A DNA stretch of 52,486 nt from Acidobacteriota bacterium (GCA_016195985.1 JACPYP010000010.1:1-52486), one strand, 5' to 3'; shown: positions 24,253-33,330, counted from the stretch's first letter. The notes: generated by a model not told the origin, from the letters alone. Numbers and translations: made by a program.

Positions 24253-25334
24253 GGGAGCGGTTCCGCGCCCTGGACCCGCGCCTGCTTTGGGTGCTGCTGG
24301 CCCTCATCGCCCTGGGCACGCTGACCCTTTTCTCCGCGGGCCGCCAGACGCCCCAGGCCACCATCTGGCTCCGCCAGAGCGTGTGGAACCTGCTGGGCCT
24401 GACCTTCATGCTGCTGCTGGCCACCACGGACCCGCGGCGCATCTTCCGCTACAGCTTCGCCTCCTACCTCATCGGCCTGGCGGCCCTGGCGGCGGTGCTG
24501 GTGGTGGGCAAGAAGATCGGCGGATCCACCCGGTGGTTCGTCATCGCGGGCCAGACCTTCCAGCCTTCGGAGCTGATGAAGTGGGTGACGCTGCTCTACG
24601 TGTCGCAGCGGCTGGGTTCCCGCAATGCGGAGCAGGTCAGCCGCCTGGAGCTGTCCGGCGCGGTGGGGCTGGTGGTGTTCCCCATGCTGCTCATCCAGCG
24701 CCAGCCGGATCTGGGCATGGCGCTCAGCTATCTGCCCATCCTCCTCATCATCCCGCTCATGAAGGGGCTGCGGGCCCGCTGGGTGGTGGCGCTGCTGCTG
24801 CTGGTCGGCCTGGGCGGATTCGGCGCTTGGAAGTTCGTCCTGAAGCCCTACCAGAAGCAGCGGGTCATGATCTTCCTGGATCCTTCCAGCGACCTGCAGG
24901 GCAAGGGCTACCAGGTGAACCAGAGCCGCATCGCCATTGGCTCGGGGGGCCTCATCGGCAAGGGTTTCACCAGCGGTTCGCAGACCCAGCTGAATTTCCT
25001 GCCAGTGAAGACCACGGATTTCGCCTTCAGCGTGTGGGCGGAAGAACGCGGTTTCCTGGGCGTGCTGCTGGCCCTGGGCCTTTTCGGCCTGCTGCTGAGC
25101 CGCATCCTCGACGCGGCCCGGGCGGCGCACACCAACGCCGAGGCCTACTTCTGCGCGGGGGCCGCGGGCATCTTCTCGCTGCACCTGCTGGTGAACGTGG
25201 GCATGGTGGCGGGAGCCCTGCCCAACAAGGGCATGGTGCTGCCCTTCTTCAGCGCGGGAGGAAGCAGCACCCTGAGTTTCTTCCTGGCCCTGGGCATCAT
25301 CATGGGCGTCCTGCACCGGTCGAGGGTCAAATGA
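24249..25334 (+). CDS. mrdB: RodA peptidoglycan glycosyltransferase (SEDS)
   Basis: A 361-residue SEDS-family membrane protein with about ten helices. SEDS signatures are visible: GGSTRWFVIAG...FQPSELMKW, RQPDLGMALSYLPI, the catalytic-loop Asp region, and the C-terminal NVGMVAGALPNKGMVLPFFS read in two parts. RodA polymerises glycan strands from lipid II and pairs with PBP2, whose gene overlaps it. Its stop codon overlaps the start of ligA (ATGA). Confidence 0.95.
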   Translation: MRERFRALDPRLLWVLLALIALGTLTLFSAGRQTPQATIWLRQSVWNLLGLTFMLLLATTDPRRIFRYSFASYLIGLAALAAVLVVGKKIGGSTRWFVIAGQTFQPSELMKWVTLLYVSQRLGSRNAEQVSRLELSGAVGLVVFPMLLIQRQPDLGMALSYLPILLIIPLMKGLRARWVVALLLLVGLGGFGAWKFVLKPYQKQRVMIFLDPSSDLQGKGYQVNQSRIAIGSGGLIGKGFTSGSQTQLNFLPVKTTDFAFSVWAEERGFLGVLLALGLFGLLLSRILDAARAAHTNAEAYFCAGAAGIFSLHLLVNVGMVAGALPNKGMVLPFFSAGGSSTLSFFLALGIIMGVLHRSRVK

Positions 25335-27334
25335 GCGAGCTGCAGCAGCGTTTGAAGGATCTCGCAGAACAGGTGCGGATGCACCGGCACCGCTACTACG
25401 TGCTGGACCAGCCCACGGTTTCGGATGCCGAATACGATGCGCTGGAGCACGAGCTGCGGGCCCTGGAAGAGGCCCACCCCGGTCTGGCGGACCCCAACAG
25501 CCCCACCCGCCGCGTGGGCGCGCCGCCCGTGGAAGCCTTCGAGAAGCGCCGCCACAGGACGCCCATGCTCAGCCTCGACAACGCCTATTCGGAGGAGGAG
25601 CTGCGCGACTGGGAAGCCCGGTGGCGCAAGCTGGCGCCCGAGGCTGAAGCCCGCTACGCCGCCGAGCTGAAGGTGGACGGCCTTTCCCTGTCCTTGAAAT
25701 ACGTGGGCCGGGAGCTGGCGGAGGCCCTCACCCGGGGCGACGGCGAAACCGGCGAGCTGGTCACGGAGAACGCGCGGACCATCGCGGACATTCCCCTCCG
25801 GTTGCCCGAGGACGCCCCCGAGGCGCTGGAAGTCCGGGGCGAAGTCTTCCTCTCCCGCAAGCGCTGGGAGGAGCTGAACCGCCAGCGGGACGCGCGCGGC
25901 GAGCCCCGCTTCGCCAATCCGCGCAACGCGGCCAGCGGCACCATGAAGCTGTTGGACAGCCGCGAGGTGGCCGCGCGGCGGCTCTCCTTCCTGCCCTGGC
26001 AGGCCCTCTGGAACGAGGGCGAGGGAGCGGATCACGTGCGGGCCATGGCGCGGCTGGGCGCCTGGGGTTTCGGGGGGATGCCCGCCCATGCGGAAGGCGA
26101 TCTGGACGCGGTGCTGGCTTTCATCCGCGATCTGGAGGAAGCGCGGCTGGCGCTGCCCTTCGACACGGACGGCGTGGTGTTGAAGGTGCTCGATCCCGCG
26201 CTGCAGCGACGCCTCGGTGCCACGGACCGGGTGCCGCGCTGGGCGGTGGCCTTCAAGTTCCCGTCGACGCAGGTCACCACGACGGTGCTGGGCATCACCT
26301 GGCAGGTGGGCCGTTCTGGAAAGCTGACCCCGGTGGCGGAACTCGAAGCGGTGGAAGTGGGCGGATCCACGGTGCGCCGCGCCACCCTGCACAACGCCGA
26401 CGAGCTGGCGCGCCTGGGGCTGAGGATCGGCCACCGCGTCTTCATCGAAAAGGGCGGGGAAGTGATCCCCAAGGTGGTGGCCCTGGTGCCTGGCGAGGAG
26501 TCGCGCGACCTGCCCGCGCCGGAGATCCCGGCCCGCTGCCCAGAATGCGCGGGACCGGTGGGCAAGGCCGACGACGAGGAGGTGGCCATCCGCTGCCTCA
26601 ACCCTGAATGCCCCGCGAAGCTGGTGGGCCGCCTGCTGCACTTCGGCGGGCGCCCGGCCCTGGACATCGAGGGCATGGGCGAGGCGCTGGCGGAGCAGGT
26701 GGTGGCCTCAGGCCGTTTCCAGCAGCCCTGGGAACTCTTCCGCCTGCTGCAGGACCCCCGCTCGGGGCTGGCTTATTTCTCCGGCTTCGAGCGCATGGCG
26801 GAGAAGTCCGCGCAGAACCTGATGGCGGCCTTGGATGGGGCCCGGGTGAAACCGCTGTCGCGCTGGATCCATGCCCTGGGCATTCCCATGGTGGGCGCCC
26901 GCACCGCGGAGCTGCTGGCGGAAACCTATCCTTCCCTGGCGGAGCTGTGGGCGGCCGACGAACACCGCCTCCAGGCCGTGGAGGAGGTGGGCCCCAAGGT
27001 GGCCGCGGCGTTGCGGGCCTTCGTGCAGCTGCATCCGGAACTTCCGGCCCGGTTGGCGGAACTGGGCATCCAGCCTGCGCCTCCGGCGCCCAGGGATCTC
27101 TCCGCGCTGCCCCTCGCGGGCGAGGTCGCGGTGGTGACGGGCACCCTGCCCACCCTGGGCCGGGAGGAGGCGGAAGCCTGGCTGAAGCGGCTGGGCGCGA
27201 AGGTGACGAGCAGTGTCAGCGCGAAGACCACCCTGCTGCTGGCCGGCGACAAGGCCGGCTCCAAGCTGGCCAAGGCGGAGGCCCTGGGCATTCCGGTGAG
27301 GGATGAGGCCTGGCTGCGCGCCCTGGAGGGCTGA
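25331..27334 (+). CDS. ligA: NAD-dependent DNA ligase
   Basis: LigA seals nicks in replication and repair using NAD. The 667-residue length is standard. The order is domain Ia (HRHRYYVLDQPTVSDAEYD), the adenylation domain with KVDG and active-site Lys114, the OB fold, a four-Cys zinc finger (CPEC...C...C), helix-hairpin-helix repeats and a C-terminal BRCT domain from about residue 590. The true start is the ATG overlapping the rodA stop; a longer frame to 24287 lies inside rodA. Coupling of ligA to the rod operon is unusual, because the two processes are not biochemically linked. Confidence 0.97.
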   Translation: MSELQQRLKDLAEQVRMHRHRYYVLDQPTVSDAEYDALEHELRALEEAHPGLADPNSPTRRVGAPPVEAFEKRRHRTPMLSLDNAYSEEELRDWEARWRKLAPEAEARYAAELKVDGLSLSLKYVGRELAEALTRGDGETGELVTENARTIADIPLRLPEDAPEALEVRGEVFLSRKRWEELNRQRDARGEPRFANPRNAASGTMKLLDSREVAARRLSFLPWQALWNEGEGADHVRAMARLGAWGFGGMPAHAEGDLDAVLAFIRDLEEARLALPFDTDGVVLKVLDPALQRRLGATDRVPRWAVAFKFPSTQVTTTVLGITWQVGRSGKLTPVAELEAVEVGGSTVRRATLHNADELARLGLRIGHRVFIEKGGEVIPKVVALVPGEESRDLPAPEIPARCPECAGPVGKADDEEVAIRCLNPECPAKLVGRLLHFGGRPALDIEGMGEALAEQVVASGRFQQPWELFRLLQDPRSGLAYFSGFERMAEKSAQNLMAALDGARVKPLSRWIHALGIPMVGARTAELLAETYPSLAELWAADEHRLQAVEEVGPKVAAALRAFVQLHPELPARLAELGIQPAPPAPRDLSALPLAGEVAVVTGTLPTLGREEAEAWLKRLGAKVTSSVSAKTTLLLAGDKAGSKLAKAEALGIPVRDEAWLRALEG

Positions 27335-27421
27335 GGAGCGCGGCCTACCGCCATCCCAAAAAGGCCTGGACGGGGCCGGACCCGCATCCGATGATCGGAT
27401 TTTGAATGTCCGGACCCCCCC

Positions 27422-28768
27422 GTGCTGACACGCCTTGGCAAGTTCGAGATCATCCGCCTGCTGGCTCAGGGCAGCATGGGGGAAGTCTACGTGGGCCGCG
27501 ATCCCATCATCGGCCGCGAAGTGGCCATCAAGGTGATCCACACGTCCGCCGGCATGGGCCCCCAGGCGCGTGAGCGCTTCGCCACCGAGGCCCGCGCCGC
27601 GGGCGTGCTGAACCATCCGAACATCGTCACCGTCCACGAACTGGGCGAGGATCAGGGCGTGCTCTACCTGGCCATGGAGCTGGTGAAAGGCGAGGATCTG
27701 GGCACGTTGATCCGCGCGGGCACGCTGAGTCCCCGCGACACCCTGGAAGTGCTCGCCCAGGTTTGTGACGGCCTGGCCGTGGCCCACCGGCATCAGATTC
27801 TGCACCGCGACATCAAGCCCTCAAACATCCGCGTGGTGTGGGACGGCAAGAGCCTTCAGGCCAAGGTGCTGGATTTCGGCGTGGCCAAGGTCATCAACTC
27901 CGACACCACCGATGAGGGCACGGTGTTTGGGACTGTGAATTACATGGCACCGGAATACCTGCAGAGCGGAAGGCCCGATTCCCGCAGCGACCTCTTTGCC
28001 GTGGGCGTGATCCTCTACGAATCCCTGGCGGGCATCCCTCCCTTCGACGGACCCAGCCCTGGCTCGGTCATCTACCGGCTGCTGCATGAAACGCCGGGGC
28101 CGCTTCCGCCCACGGCCTTCCACGGCATCAGCCGGGACGTGCAGGGCATCCTGCAGCACGCCCTGGCGAAGGATCCGGGCAACCGCTTCCAGACCGCCGA
28201 GGATCTGGCCACCGTCCTCCGGGCCGCCAGGGATGCGGGCTGGCGCTGGGAGCAGGAGCGTCCCACCGCGGCGATGAAGGTCAAGCGCCCCCCCATCGAG
28301 CATGTCCAGAAGACGCCTACGCCGCCCCGGGGCTTCGGAGGGGTTCCTTCCGCGCTGCGTTCGATGCCTCCGGCCAAGGCGAGCGCCGGCGGTTCCGGCT
28401 CCCTCATCCTGCCCGGCAAGCTCTCCCGGCCCACGGCGCGGGACGTGCAAGCCACCGCCAGTTCGGGGCCCCATGGACGGACAGAAGTCCGCCGGGATGT
28501 GCTGGAGACGACGCGGGTCCAGCTGACCCAGGCCCTGGAGCTGGATCCCACCAACGCCAAGGCCTACGCCATGCTGCTGGTGACCCATTACCGCCTGGGC
28601 CGCATGGACGCTCTCATGCAGACCCTCCGGTTGGCCAAGCTCCACGGCGTCCATCCGAGCCTGCTGAAGGCCGTTCCCCGCTGCGAACAGGTGGTGCGGG
28701 AGGAGATGGCGGCCTGCCGCCTGCCCCTGGACCTCCACGGCGAGTTCATGGAGTACCTCGGACTTTGA
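27422..28768 (+). CDS. soluble Hanks-type Ser/Thr protein kinase
   Basis: The kinase domain spans residues 7-270. It has a glycine-rich loop (AQGSMGEVYVGRD), the VAIK lysine at 37, HRDIKPSN with catalytic Asp130, DFG at 151-153 and the APE-like MAPEY segment. The tail from about residue 290 is a Pro/Lys-rich linker. It is followed by a helical, TPR-like stretch (LTQALELDPTNAKAYAML). There is no transmembrane helix and no PASTA repeat, unlike many bacterial kinases, so it should be cytosolic. The start is GTG 27422, with no strong ribosome binding site upstream. Substrates are unknown. Confidence 0.92.
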   Translation: MLTRLGKFEIIRLLAQGSMGEVYVGRDPIIGREVAIKVIHTSAGMGPQARERFATEARAAGVLNHPNIVTVHELGEDQGVLYLAMELVKGEDLGTLIRAGTLSPRDTLEVLAQVCDGLAVAHRHQILHRDIKPSNIRVVWDGKSLQAKVLDFGVAKVINSDTTDEGTVFGTVNYMAPEYLQSGRPDSRSDLFAVGVILYESLAGIPPFDGPSPGSVIYRLLHETPGPLPPTAFHGISRDVQGILQHALAKDPGNRFQTAEDLATVLRAARDAGWRWEQERPTAAMKVKRPPIEHVQKTPTPPRGFGGVPSALRSMPPAKASAGGSGSLILPGKLSRPTARDVQATASSGPHGRTEVRRDVLETTRVQLTQALELDPTNAKAYAMLLVTHYRLGRMDALMQTLRLAKLHGVHPSLLKAVPRCEQVVREEMAACRLPLDLHGEFMEYLGL

Positions 28769-28782
28769 AGGCCTCGAGGCGT

Positions 28783-29202
28783 TCAACCGCCGGGGGATTG
28801 AAGCTCCACCAGGTTCCAGTCGCTGCCGGTCCGCGTCCAGCGCAGGCTGAAACTCCGGCGGGAAGCGTCCTGGGGCAGCAGGCCGCCGCTGCGCCCGGTC
28901 AGGAGGAGATCCACCTCCTGAAAAGCCTGGTTCCCCCGGATGGCCACGTGGTTGTCCACCACGGTGATGCCCACCTTCTCCTGGCGGAGGGTGCCCATCA
29001 GGAAGAGCCGGGCCGTGGCCTTGTCCATGCCCTCGGGGCCCCGGAAGGCGGGGTCCAGGGCTTCGGCGGCTGTGGCGGCATCGCCCTTTTCGACGGCGGC
29101 GCGGCAGGCCTCGAAACGCCGCTTGACCTGGTCCTCCGGTTTGTCGGAGTGGCAGGCCAGCAGGGCAAAGACCGCGGAGATGGCAACAATGCTTTTCCTC
29201 AT
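28783..29202 (-). CDS. small lipoprotein with NTF2-like fold, unknown function
   Basis: A 139-residue protein with a lipobox near residue 17 (AVFALLACHS), so probably lipid-anchored. The mature region opens with VKRRFEACRAAVEKGD and ends with RWTRTGSDWNLVELQSP. This resembles small NTF2/DUF4440-like domains in which helices precede a curved sheet; that is a guess from pattern only. AAAGGGG lies upstream of the ATG. It follows the CYTH gene by 23 bases on the same strand and is convergent with the kinase. Confidence 0.65.
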   Translation of the reverse strand: MRKSIVAISAVFALLACHSDKPEDQVKRRFEACRAAVEKGDAATAAEALDPAFRGPEGMDKATARLFLMGTLRQEKVGITVVDNHVAIRGNQAFQEVDLLLTGRSGGLLPQDASRRSFSLRWTRTGSDWNLVELQSPGG

Positions 29203-29225
29203 GGCTGCGCCCCTTTTCGTTGAAC

Positions 29226-29777
29226 CTAGGCTGGACTGTCTTTCCCCGGGAGGCCGCCCATTCCGTTCGCGCGGTACAGCTCAGGGTAGCTGCGGGGTTC
29301 GGCGCGATCGGGCGCGAGCCCCAGGCCTTCCATGGCCGCGCGGATGGCCTGGGGCTCGCCTTCCAGCTCCAAGTAGGAGCCGAAGGGCGTCTCGTCGAGG
29401 CAGGCCTCCAGCTCCTCCCGCGCCCACACGGCCCGCACCTTTTCCATGCGCATGACGGGTTCAAAGCCCAAGGCCCGCAGGATCGCCTCCAGGGCGGCGG
29501 CATCGGCGATCTCTGTTTCGCGTTCGGGGCGGATCTTCAGGATGGGATCGGGCACCTTGGGGCCCTTCCAGGTGAGCCACGCATGGCCCGCGTACGTGCG
29601 GGTGCGCAGGGCGGAGCCCGCGGCGCGGAGCTGGCCGTCGCGGTCCCAAAGCACGCTGGTTTCGGTCTGGGCCGAGATCGCTTCACGAAAGCCCAGAGCC
29701 TCCAGCAGCGGGCGGTAAGGGCCCGTGGCGGGGATGCGGAGCTTCAATTCGGTCTCCAGGACAGGCTTGTGCTTCAT
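29226..29777 (-). CDS. CYTH domain protein (triphosphate-binding)
   Basis: The 183-residue protein begins MKHKPVLETELKLRIP. The ExExK motif (ETELK) defines the CYTH superfamily (class IV adenylate cyclases, thiamine triphosphatases, inorganic triphosphatases). Later strands alternate charged residues facing the tunnel (ALRTRTYAGHAWLTWKG, EREIEI-like, SYLELEGEP). The enzyme probably hydrolyses a triphosphate with a divalent metal; the substrate cannot be read from sequence. I start at the ATG at 29777 because the motif normally lies at the extreme N-terminus, although an in-frame ATG exists eight codons upstream. Confidence 0.88.
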   Translation of the reverse strand: MKHKPVLETELKLRIPATGPYRPLLEALGFREAISAQTETSVLWDRDGQLRAAGSALRTRTYAGHAWLTWKGPKVPDPILKIRPERETEIADAAALEAILRALGFEPVMRMEKVRAVWAREELEACLDETPFGSYLELEGEPQAIRAAMEGLGLAPDRAEPRSYPELYRANGMGGLPGKDSPA

Positions 29778-29827
29778 GGCGGTGCAACTCCGATGAGTCA
29801 TGATGGGAGTGTCTCAGCGGATCCATC

Positions 29828-31168
29828 GTGATTCCCCAACGGTACATCATCGCCACTCTCTTCATCGCCGCCATGCTGCTGCTTTTCGCGGTGGTGCAGG
29901 CGCCACGCCCGGTCAACGCAGGCGGCGTCGCGGCGGTGGAATCGCCGGCGGTCATGAACCTGGGAGGCTATGAAACACTGGCGGAATTCCGCCTTGTGGA
30001 CGGCTGGGCGCCACGCTTCCAGGGGGCCCAGGATCCGGACCAGTCCGAGGCCTGGCCCTTCGAGGGAGGCTTCGGCACGCCCTGGGAGCCGGCCTCTCCC
30101 TACCTTGCGGACCAGGGGCTGGCTCTGAACGGCCCCGGGGGAAGAAGCGAGGTTGTGCTTTGGCGCGGGCTGGAATGGCGCCATTACCGTTTCGACGCCC
30201 CCCTCTGTTCGGCCCGTCTGGATCCCGCCAAGGGCAACCGGCTGCTGGTGACGCTCCAGATGGGCGCGGCCCGCTTTGAGACCCGCCTGCTGGAGGTGCC
30301 TGAAGGCCGGGTCATCTGGTCCGCCCAATCCGGCCCCTGGAGCCGGTTCAGTTGGGATGGCCGCGCCGCGCTCATCGGATTCTTCGAGCCCGGGGAGAGC
30401 CGGAGCGATTCCCGCCTGCTTCTGAGCACCTTGCCCTGCGATCAGGAGCCCGGAGAGGCCACCCTGGCAGCCTGGGGCGAGCCCGGTCTTCCCGCGGCGC
30501 CCCGGGGAACGGCCACCAAGGCCGAAGCTCTTTCAGAGGATGGCCGGGACTTGCCAGGGCAGCGGGTGGAGCTTCCCTGGCATCCAGGCGACCGTTTCTG
30601 GCTGCCGAGGTCGGATCGTCTGTGGCACGGAGGACAGTACGGATGGACGGCCTGGGGGTTGGAAGCGGGTCAATGGCGCCGCCTGGCGGCGGGTCCGGGG
30701 CTGCTGACCGCCCAGCCTCCGCAGCGCATGGCCCTGGTGGAACCACTGGCGACGGCGGGCGCGGAGGAGGGCGCGGAGAAGGGCATGGTCCGCAAGACCA
30801 GCCCCCTGGCGAAGGCCGAATGGACCGAGGTGGCCCCCGGCGCCCTGGTTTGGCCCGCCTGGGACGCGGCCTGGGCCTGGCGGGCTGAGGGATCGGGCTG
30901 GGGCGCCTTCGATGCCTGGGACCAGCGCTGGAACGAGAGCGCCCTGCCGCCTGAACGCCAGCGCCAGACCCTTTTCGAATCCTACCGGTCCGAGTGGCGG
31001 TCCGCCTGCGGTCTGCGGGCCTCGGTGAAGGGGTGGCTGCCGCGGGGGCCCGAAATCGCCCTGCGGGAGCCCCTGGGAGCGGCCTGGATCTGGGTGGGCG
31101 ACAGGGCCCTGCTGGTGCGCCTTGTGGAGGTGGAGCGGGTCCGGATCCTCAGGAAGCTGCTGCGCTGA
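29828..31168 (+). CDS. Trp-rich membrane-anchored or secreted protein, unknown
   Basis: A 446-residue protein with an N-terminal hydrophobic segment (YIIATLFIAAMLLLFAVVQA) that is either an uncleaved anchor or a signal peptide. The rest is predicted extracytoplasmic and notably rich in Trp (roughly 20 residues), often as W-G, W-A or W-R pairs (RLWHGGQYGWTAWGLEAG; WAWRAEGSGWGAFDAW). No known domain was recognised. It is divergent from the CYTH gene and starts at GTG 29828 with a weak ribosome binding site. Neighbours give no hint of function. Confidence 0.65.
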   Translation: MIPQRYIIATLFIAAMLLLFAVVQAPRPVNAGGVAAVESPAVMNLGGYETLAEFRLVDGWAPRFQGAQDPDQSEAWPFEGGFGTPWEPASPYLADQGLALNGPGGRSEVVLWRGLEWRHYRFDAPLCSARLDPAKGNRLLVTLQMGAARFETRLLEVPEGRVIWSAQSGPWSRFSWDGRAALIGFFEPGESRSDSRLLLSTLPCDQEPGEATLAAWGEPGLPAAPRGTATKAEALSEDGRDLPGQRVELPWHPGDRFWLPRSDRLWHGGQYGWTAWGLEAGQWRRLAAGPGLLTAQPPQRMALVEPLATAGAEEGAEKGMVRKTSPLAKAEWTEVAPGALVWPAWDAAWAWRAEGSGWGAFDAWDQRWNESALPPERQRQTLFESYRSEWRSACGLRASVKGWLPRGPEIALREPLGAAWIWVGDRALLVRLVEVERVRILRKLLR

Positions 31169-31253
31169 ATCGATCCATGGGTACCGAAGTGCACATTTCT
31201 GGTAGCGTTGTGCCCAGCCACTCTTTTCTCTTCCCGGCTTCCCGAGGTTCCCG

Positions 31254-32564
31254 ATGCCGCGTCTTCTCCTCGTGGACGACAATCCCAGCATCCACCGGAT
31301 TGCCGAATCCCTCCTGGCTCCCACGGATGTGGAACTCACCTGCGTGGATTCGGCCGCTGAGGCTCTGGACCGCCTGGCGCGGGGCGAAACCTTTGATGTG
31401 GCGCTGGTGGATACGGCCATGCCGGGCATGGACGGCTGGACGCTCCTCGGCCGCCTGCGCGCCATGGAAGCCACGGCCCGGATGCCCATCGCCCTCATGG
31501 CGGGCGTGCTCGATCCCGTGGACCCCGCCAAGCTGGCGAAGGCGCCCATCCAGGGGTTCCTGAAGAAACCCATCGAACTGCGGGAACTGGGCGACCGGGT
31601 GAAAACCTTGCTTGTCACGCCCGTGGTTCCACCAAGCCCGTCCCCCTTCAGCACCGTGCCTGCCACGCCCGCTCAGGATCTGGTGAAAAAGGCTGAGCAG
31701 GCGCTGCCGGAGCTGCGCCCCGCCGAGGCGCCGGAACCCATCTTTAGCGTGGATCTGGATCTGACCGCGCCGGAGGATGATCTGCTGGTGCTGACAGCCG
31801 AGGATCTGTGGCCCGGAGAAACCCGCCAGGCTGCTCCGGAACCCGACTTCAATCCATTGCCGGACGTGCATCTCGAGCTTGAGGAACTGGACCTGGACAG
31901 CCTCCAGGACCTTGCCGAGGAAACAGCTGCGCCCGTTCAAGTGCCGGTTGAAGCGCCGATTGAAGCGCCGATTGAAGCATTGGAACCCGCCCCGGCCCTC
32001 GACTTTGAAGCCCTGCTGCCCGGAGATGAGGACGAGGACGGGGACCTGGTCACGCTTTCCGGCCTGGACGATCTGAGTGATTTCCAGGTGGCCGTGCCGG
32101 TGCATGAGGCCACACCCGAGCCCCTTCCGGAGCACTCGGCCCCGGACCACCTGCTGGAGGCCGGCGCCGCGGCGGGATCGGCGGCCATGGCCGGTTCGGC
32201 GGCCCAGGCGCTCATGGAGAAAGAGCACGAACCCGCGGTTTCAGAACCGGTCTCTCCGGCGCAGGCCGAAGAGGCCGTCCGTGGGGAATCTGCCGCAGGT
32301 GGGCAGGCTCTTGCCGTGCCCGGGCACCCGGACGACGGTGCGGACGGCTCGGTGGTTCCAGCTCAGGCCCCGGTCCTGGCGGCTTCCGAATCCAATGCCG
32401 CCGTGTCTCTGGAGCAGGGCCGGGCCCTGGTTCAGGCCCTGCTGGCCGACCCCGTGCTGGTGGATGCCCTGGTCAAGGCCGTGGTGGCCCGCATGGGCGA
32501 TCAGGTGCTGCGCGAGATCGCCTGGGAGCTGATGCCGGATGTGGCGGGAAGATTGCAAAGGTAG
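31254..32564 (+). CDS. response regulator with long acidic tail and C-terminal motif
   Basis: A receiver domain occupies residues 1-118: VDD at 7-9, phospho-acceptor Asp53 in LVDTAMPG and the conserved Lys104 in GFLKKPIEL. From about residue 120 to 385 there is an acidic, Ala/Pro/Glu-rich region with internal EAPIEAPIEA repeats, probably disordered. The last 45 residues form a helical block (ALLADPVLVDALVKAVVAR...VLREIAWELMPDVAGRL). The 'REIAWE-MPD-A' element recalls C-terminal helices of other receiver proteins in Acidobacteria and Deltaproteobacteria. There is no DNA-binding output domain. It is followed by the gene at 32619, with which it may act. Confidence 0.85.
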   Translation: MPRLLLVDDNPSIHRIAESLLAPTDVELTCVDSAAEALDRLARGETFDVALVDTAMPGMDGWTLLGRLRAMEATARMPIALMAGVLDPVDPAKLAKAPIQGFLKKPIELRELGDRVKTLLVTPVVPPSPSPFSTVPATPAQDLVKKAEQALPELRPAEAPEPIFSVDLDLTAPEDDLLVLTAEDLWPGETRQAAPEPDFNPLPDVHLELEELDLDSLQDLAEETAAPVQVPVEAPIEAPIEALEPAPALDFEALLPGDEDEDGDLVTLSGLDDLSDFQVAVPVHEATPEPLPEHSAPDHLLEAGAAAGSAAMAGSAAQALMEKEHEPAVSEPVSPAQAEEAVRGESAAGGQALAVPGHPDDGADGSVVPAQAPVLAASESNAAVSLEQGRALVQALLADPVLVDALVKAVVARMGDQVLREIAWELMPDVAGRLQR

Positions 32565-32618
32565 GCGGATGATCCGCCCTGTTCTCTTCCCCACGACGCC
32601 GCCCTGCAGGTTTCTCTC

Positions 32619-33263
32619 ATGATCACTGGCTACAACACCGATGTGCGCCATGGGAACCGAGTCTTCCATGTCCAGACCGAGGACAAGGGCGTGGCCAATC
32701 CGCGCATCGAGACCCTCATCTATGTGGGTGGGGAAATCCTGGACAGCTACCGCGCTTCCTATGAGGACCTGCTGGCCGCGCCGCCTCTGGCCGAAACGGC
32801 GGTCCAGGGCCGCATGGACGAGCAGCACCGGGCCATCATCCGCGACATCAAGAATGGGAAGTACGACCTGACGCCGCCAGATCTCATGGAGCAGCAGGCG
32901 TTCAACGACCGCCCCCTGGATCAGGCCATCCTGGAATTCCTCCAGCAGGAAGGCGATGTGGACACCCTGGAGCTGGTTCTGGACCAGCCCTTGAAGCCGG
33001 CTTTCGGCGGCCTGTTCCGGGTGCAGGTCCGGGCGCGGCTGTGCCAAAGCCAGAGCCCCGTTCCCGGCGCCGAGGTGACGGTGAAGCTGGTGTCCAGCCT
33101 CAAGAAAGCCACGGCCCTTCTCACGGGCCGCACGGGCGTGGACGGCCAGTTCTACGGCGAAGTCCAGCTTCCCCCCAGCCAGCCCGGCCAATGCGCCGTG
33201 GTGGTGAGCTGCACCAGCGACCACGGCTTCGACGAGATGAAGGCGGCGGTGGTGGCTGCCTAG
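32619..33263 (+). CDS. conserved hypothetical protein (MITGYNTDV family)
   Basis: A 214-residue soluble protein. The N-terminal 55 residues (MITGYNTDVRHGNRVFHVQT, then GGEILDSYRASYEDLL) look like a family found in Acidobacteria and Geobacter-like bacteria, where it is uncharacterised. The C-terminal 100 residues form an Ig-like beta-sandwich with an FRVQVRARL and GAEVTVKLVS pattern and end in a 'GVDGQFYGEVQLP' strand typical of invasin/DUF-like repeats. No signal peptide is present. It lies 54 bases after the response regulator and is probably co-transcribed with it. Confidence 0.7.
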   Translation: MITGYNTDVRHGNRVFHVQTEDKGVANPRIETLIYVGGEILDSYRASYEDLLAAPPLAETAVQGRMDEQHRAIIRDIKNGKYDLTPPDLMEQQAFNDRPLDQAILEFLQQEGDVDTLELVLDQPLKPAFGGLFRVQVRARLCQSQSPVPGAEVTVKLVSSLKKATALLTGRTGVDGQFYGEVQLPPSQPGQCAVVVSCTSDHGFDEMKAAVVAA

Positions 33264-33264
33264 G

Positions 33265-33283
33265 TTGTTTAAATAAAAAACAA
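33265..33283. promoter_or_regulatory. AT-rich inverted repeat upstream of the B12 regulator
   Basis: TTGTTT (33265-33270) and AAACAA (33278-33283) are separated by seven A/T-rich bases in otherwise GC-rich DNA, 48 bases before the regulator start. The position fits an autoregulatory operator and promoter for the MerR-type protein. Binding is not demonstrated. Confidence 0.4.
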
Positions 33284-33330
33284 GACAAAAGAGCCTCGGC
33301 CCTTATCCTGGTCCCACCAAGGGGGAACCC

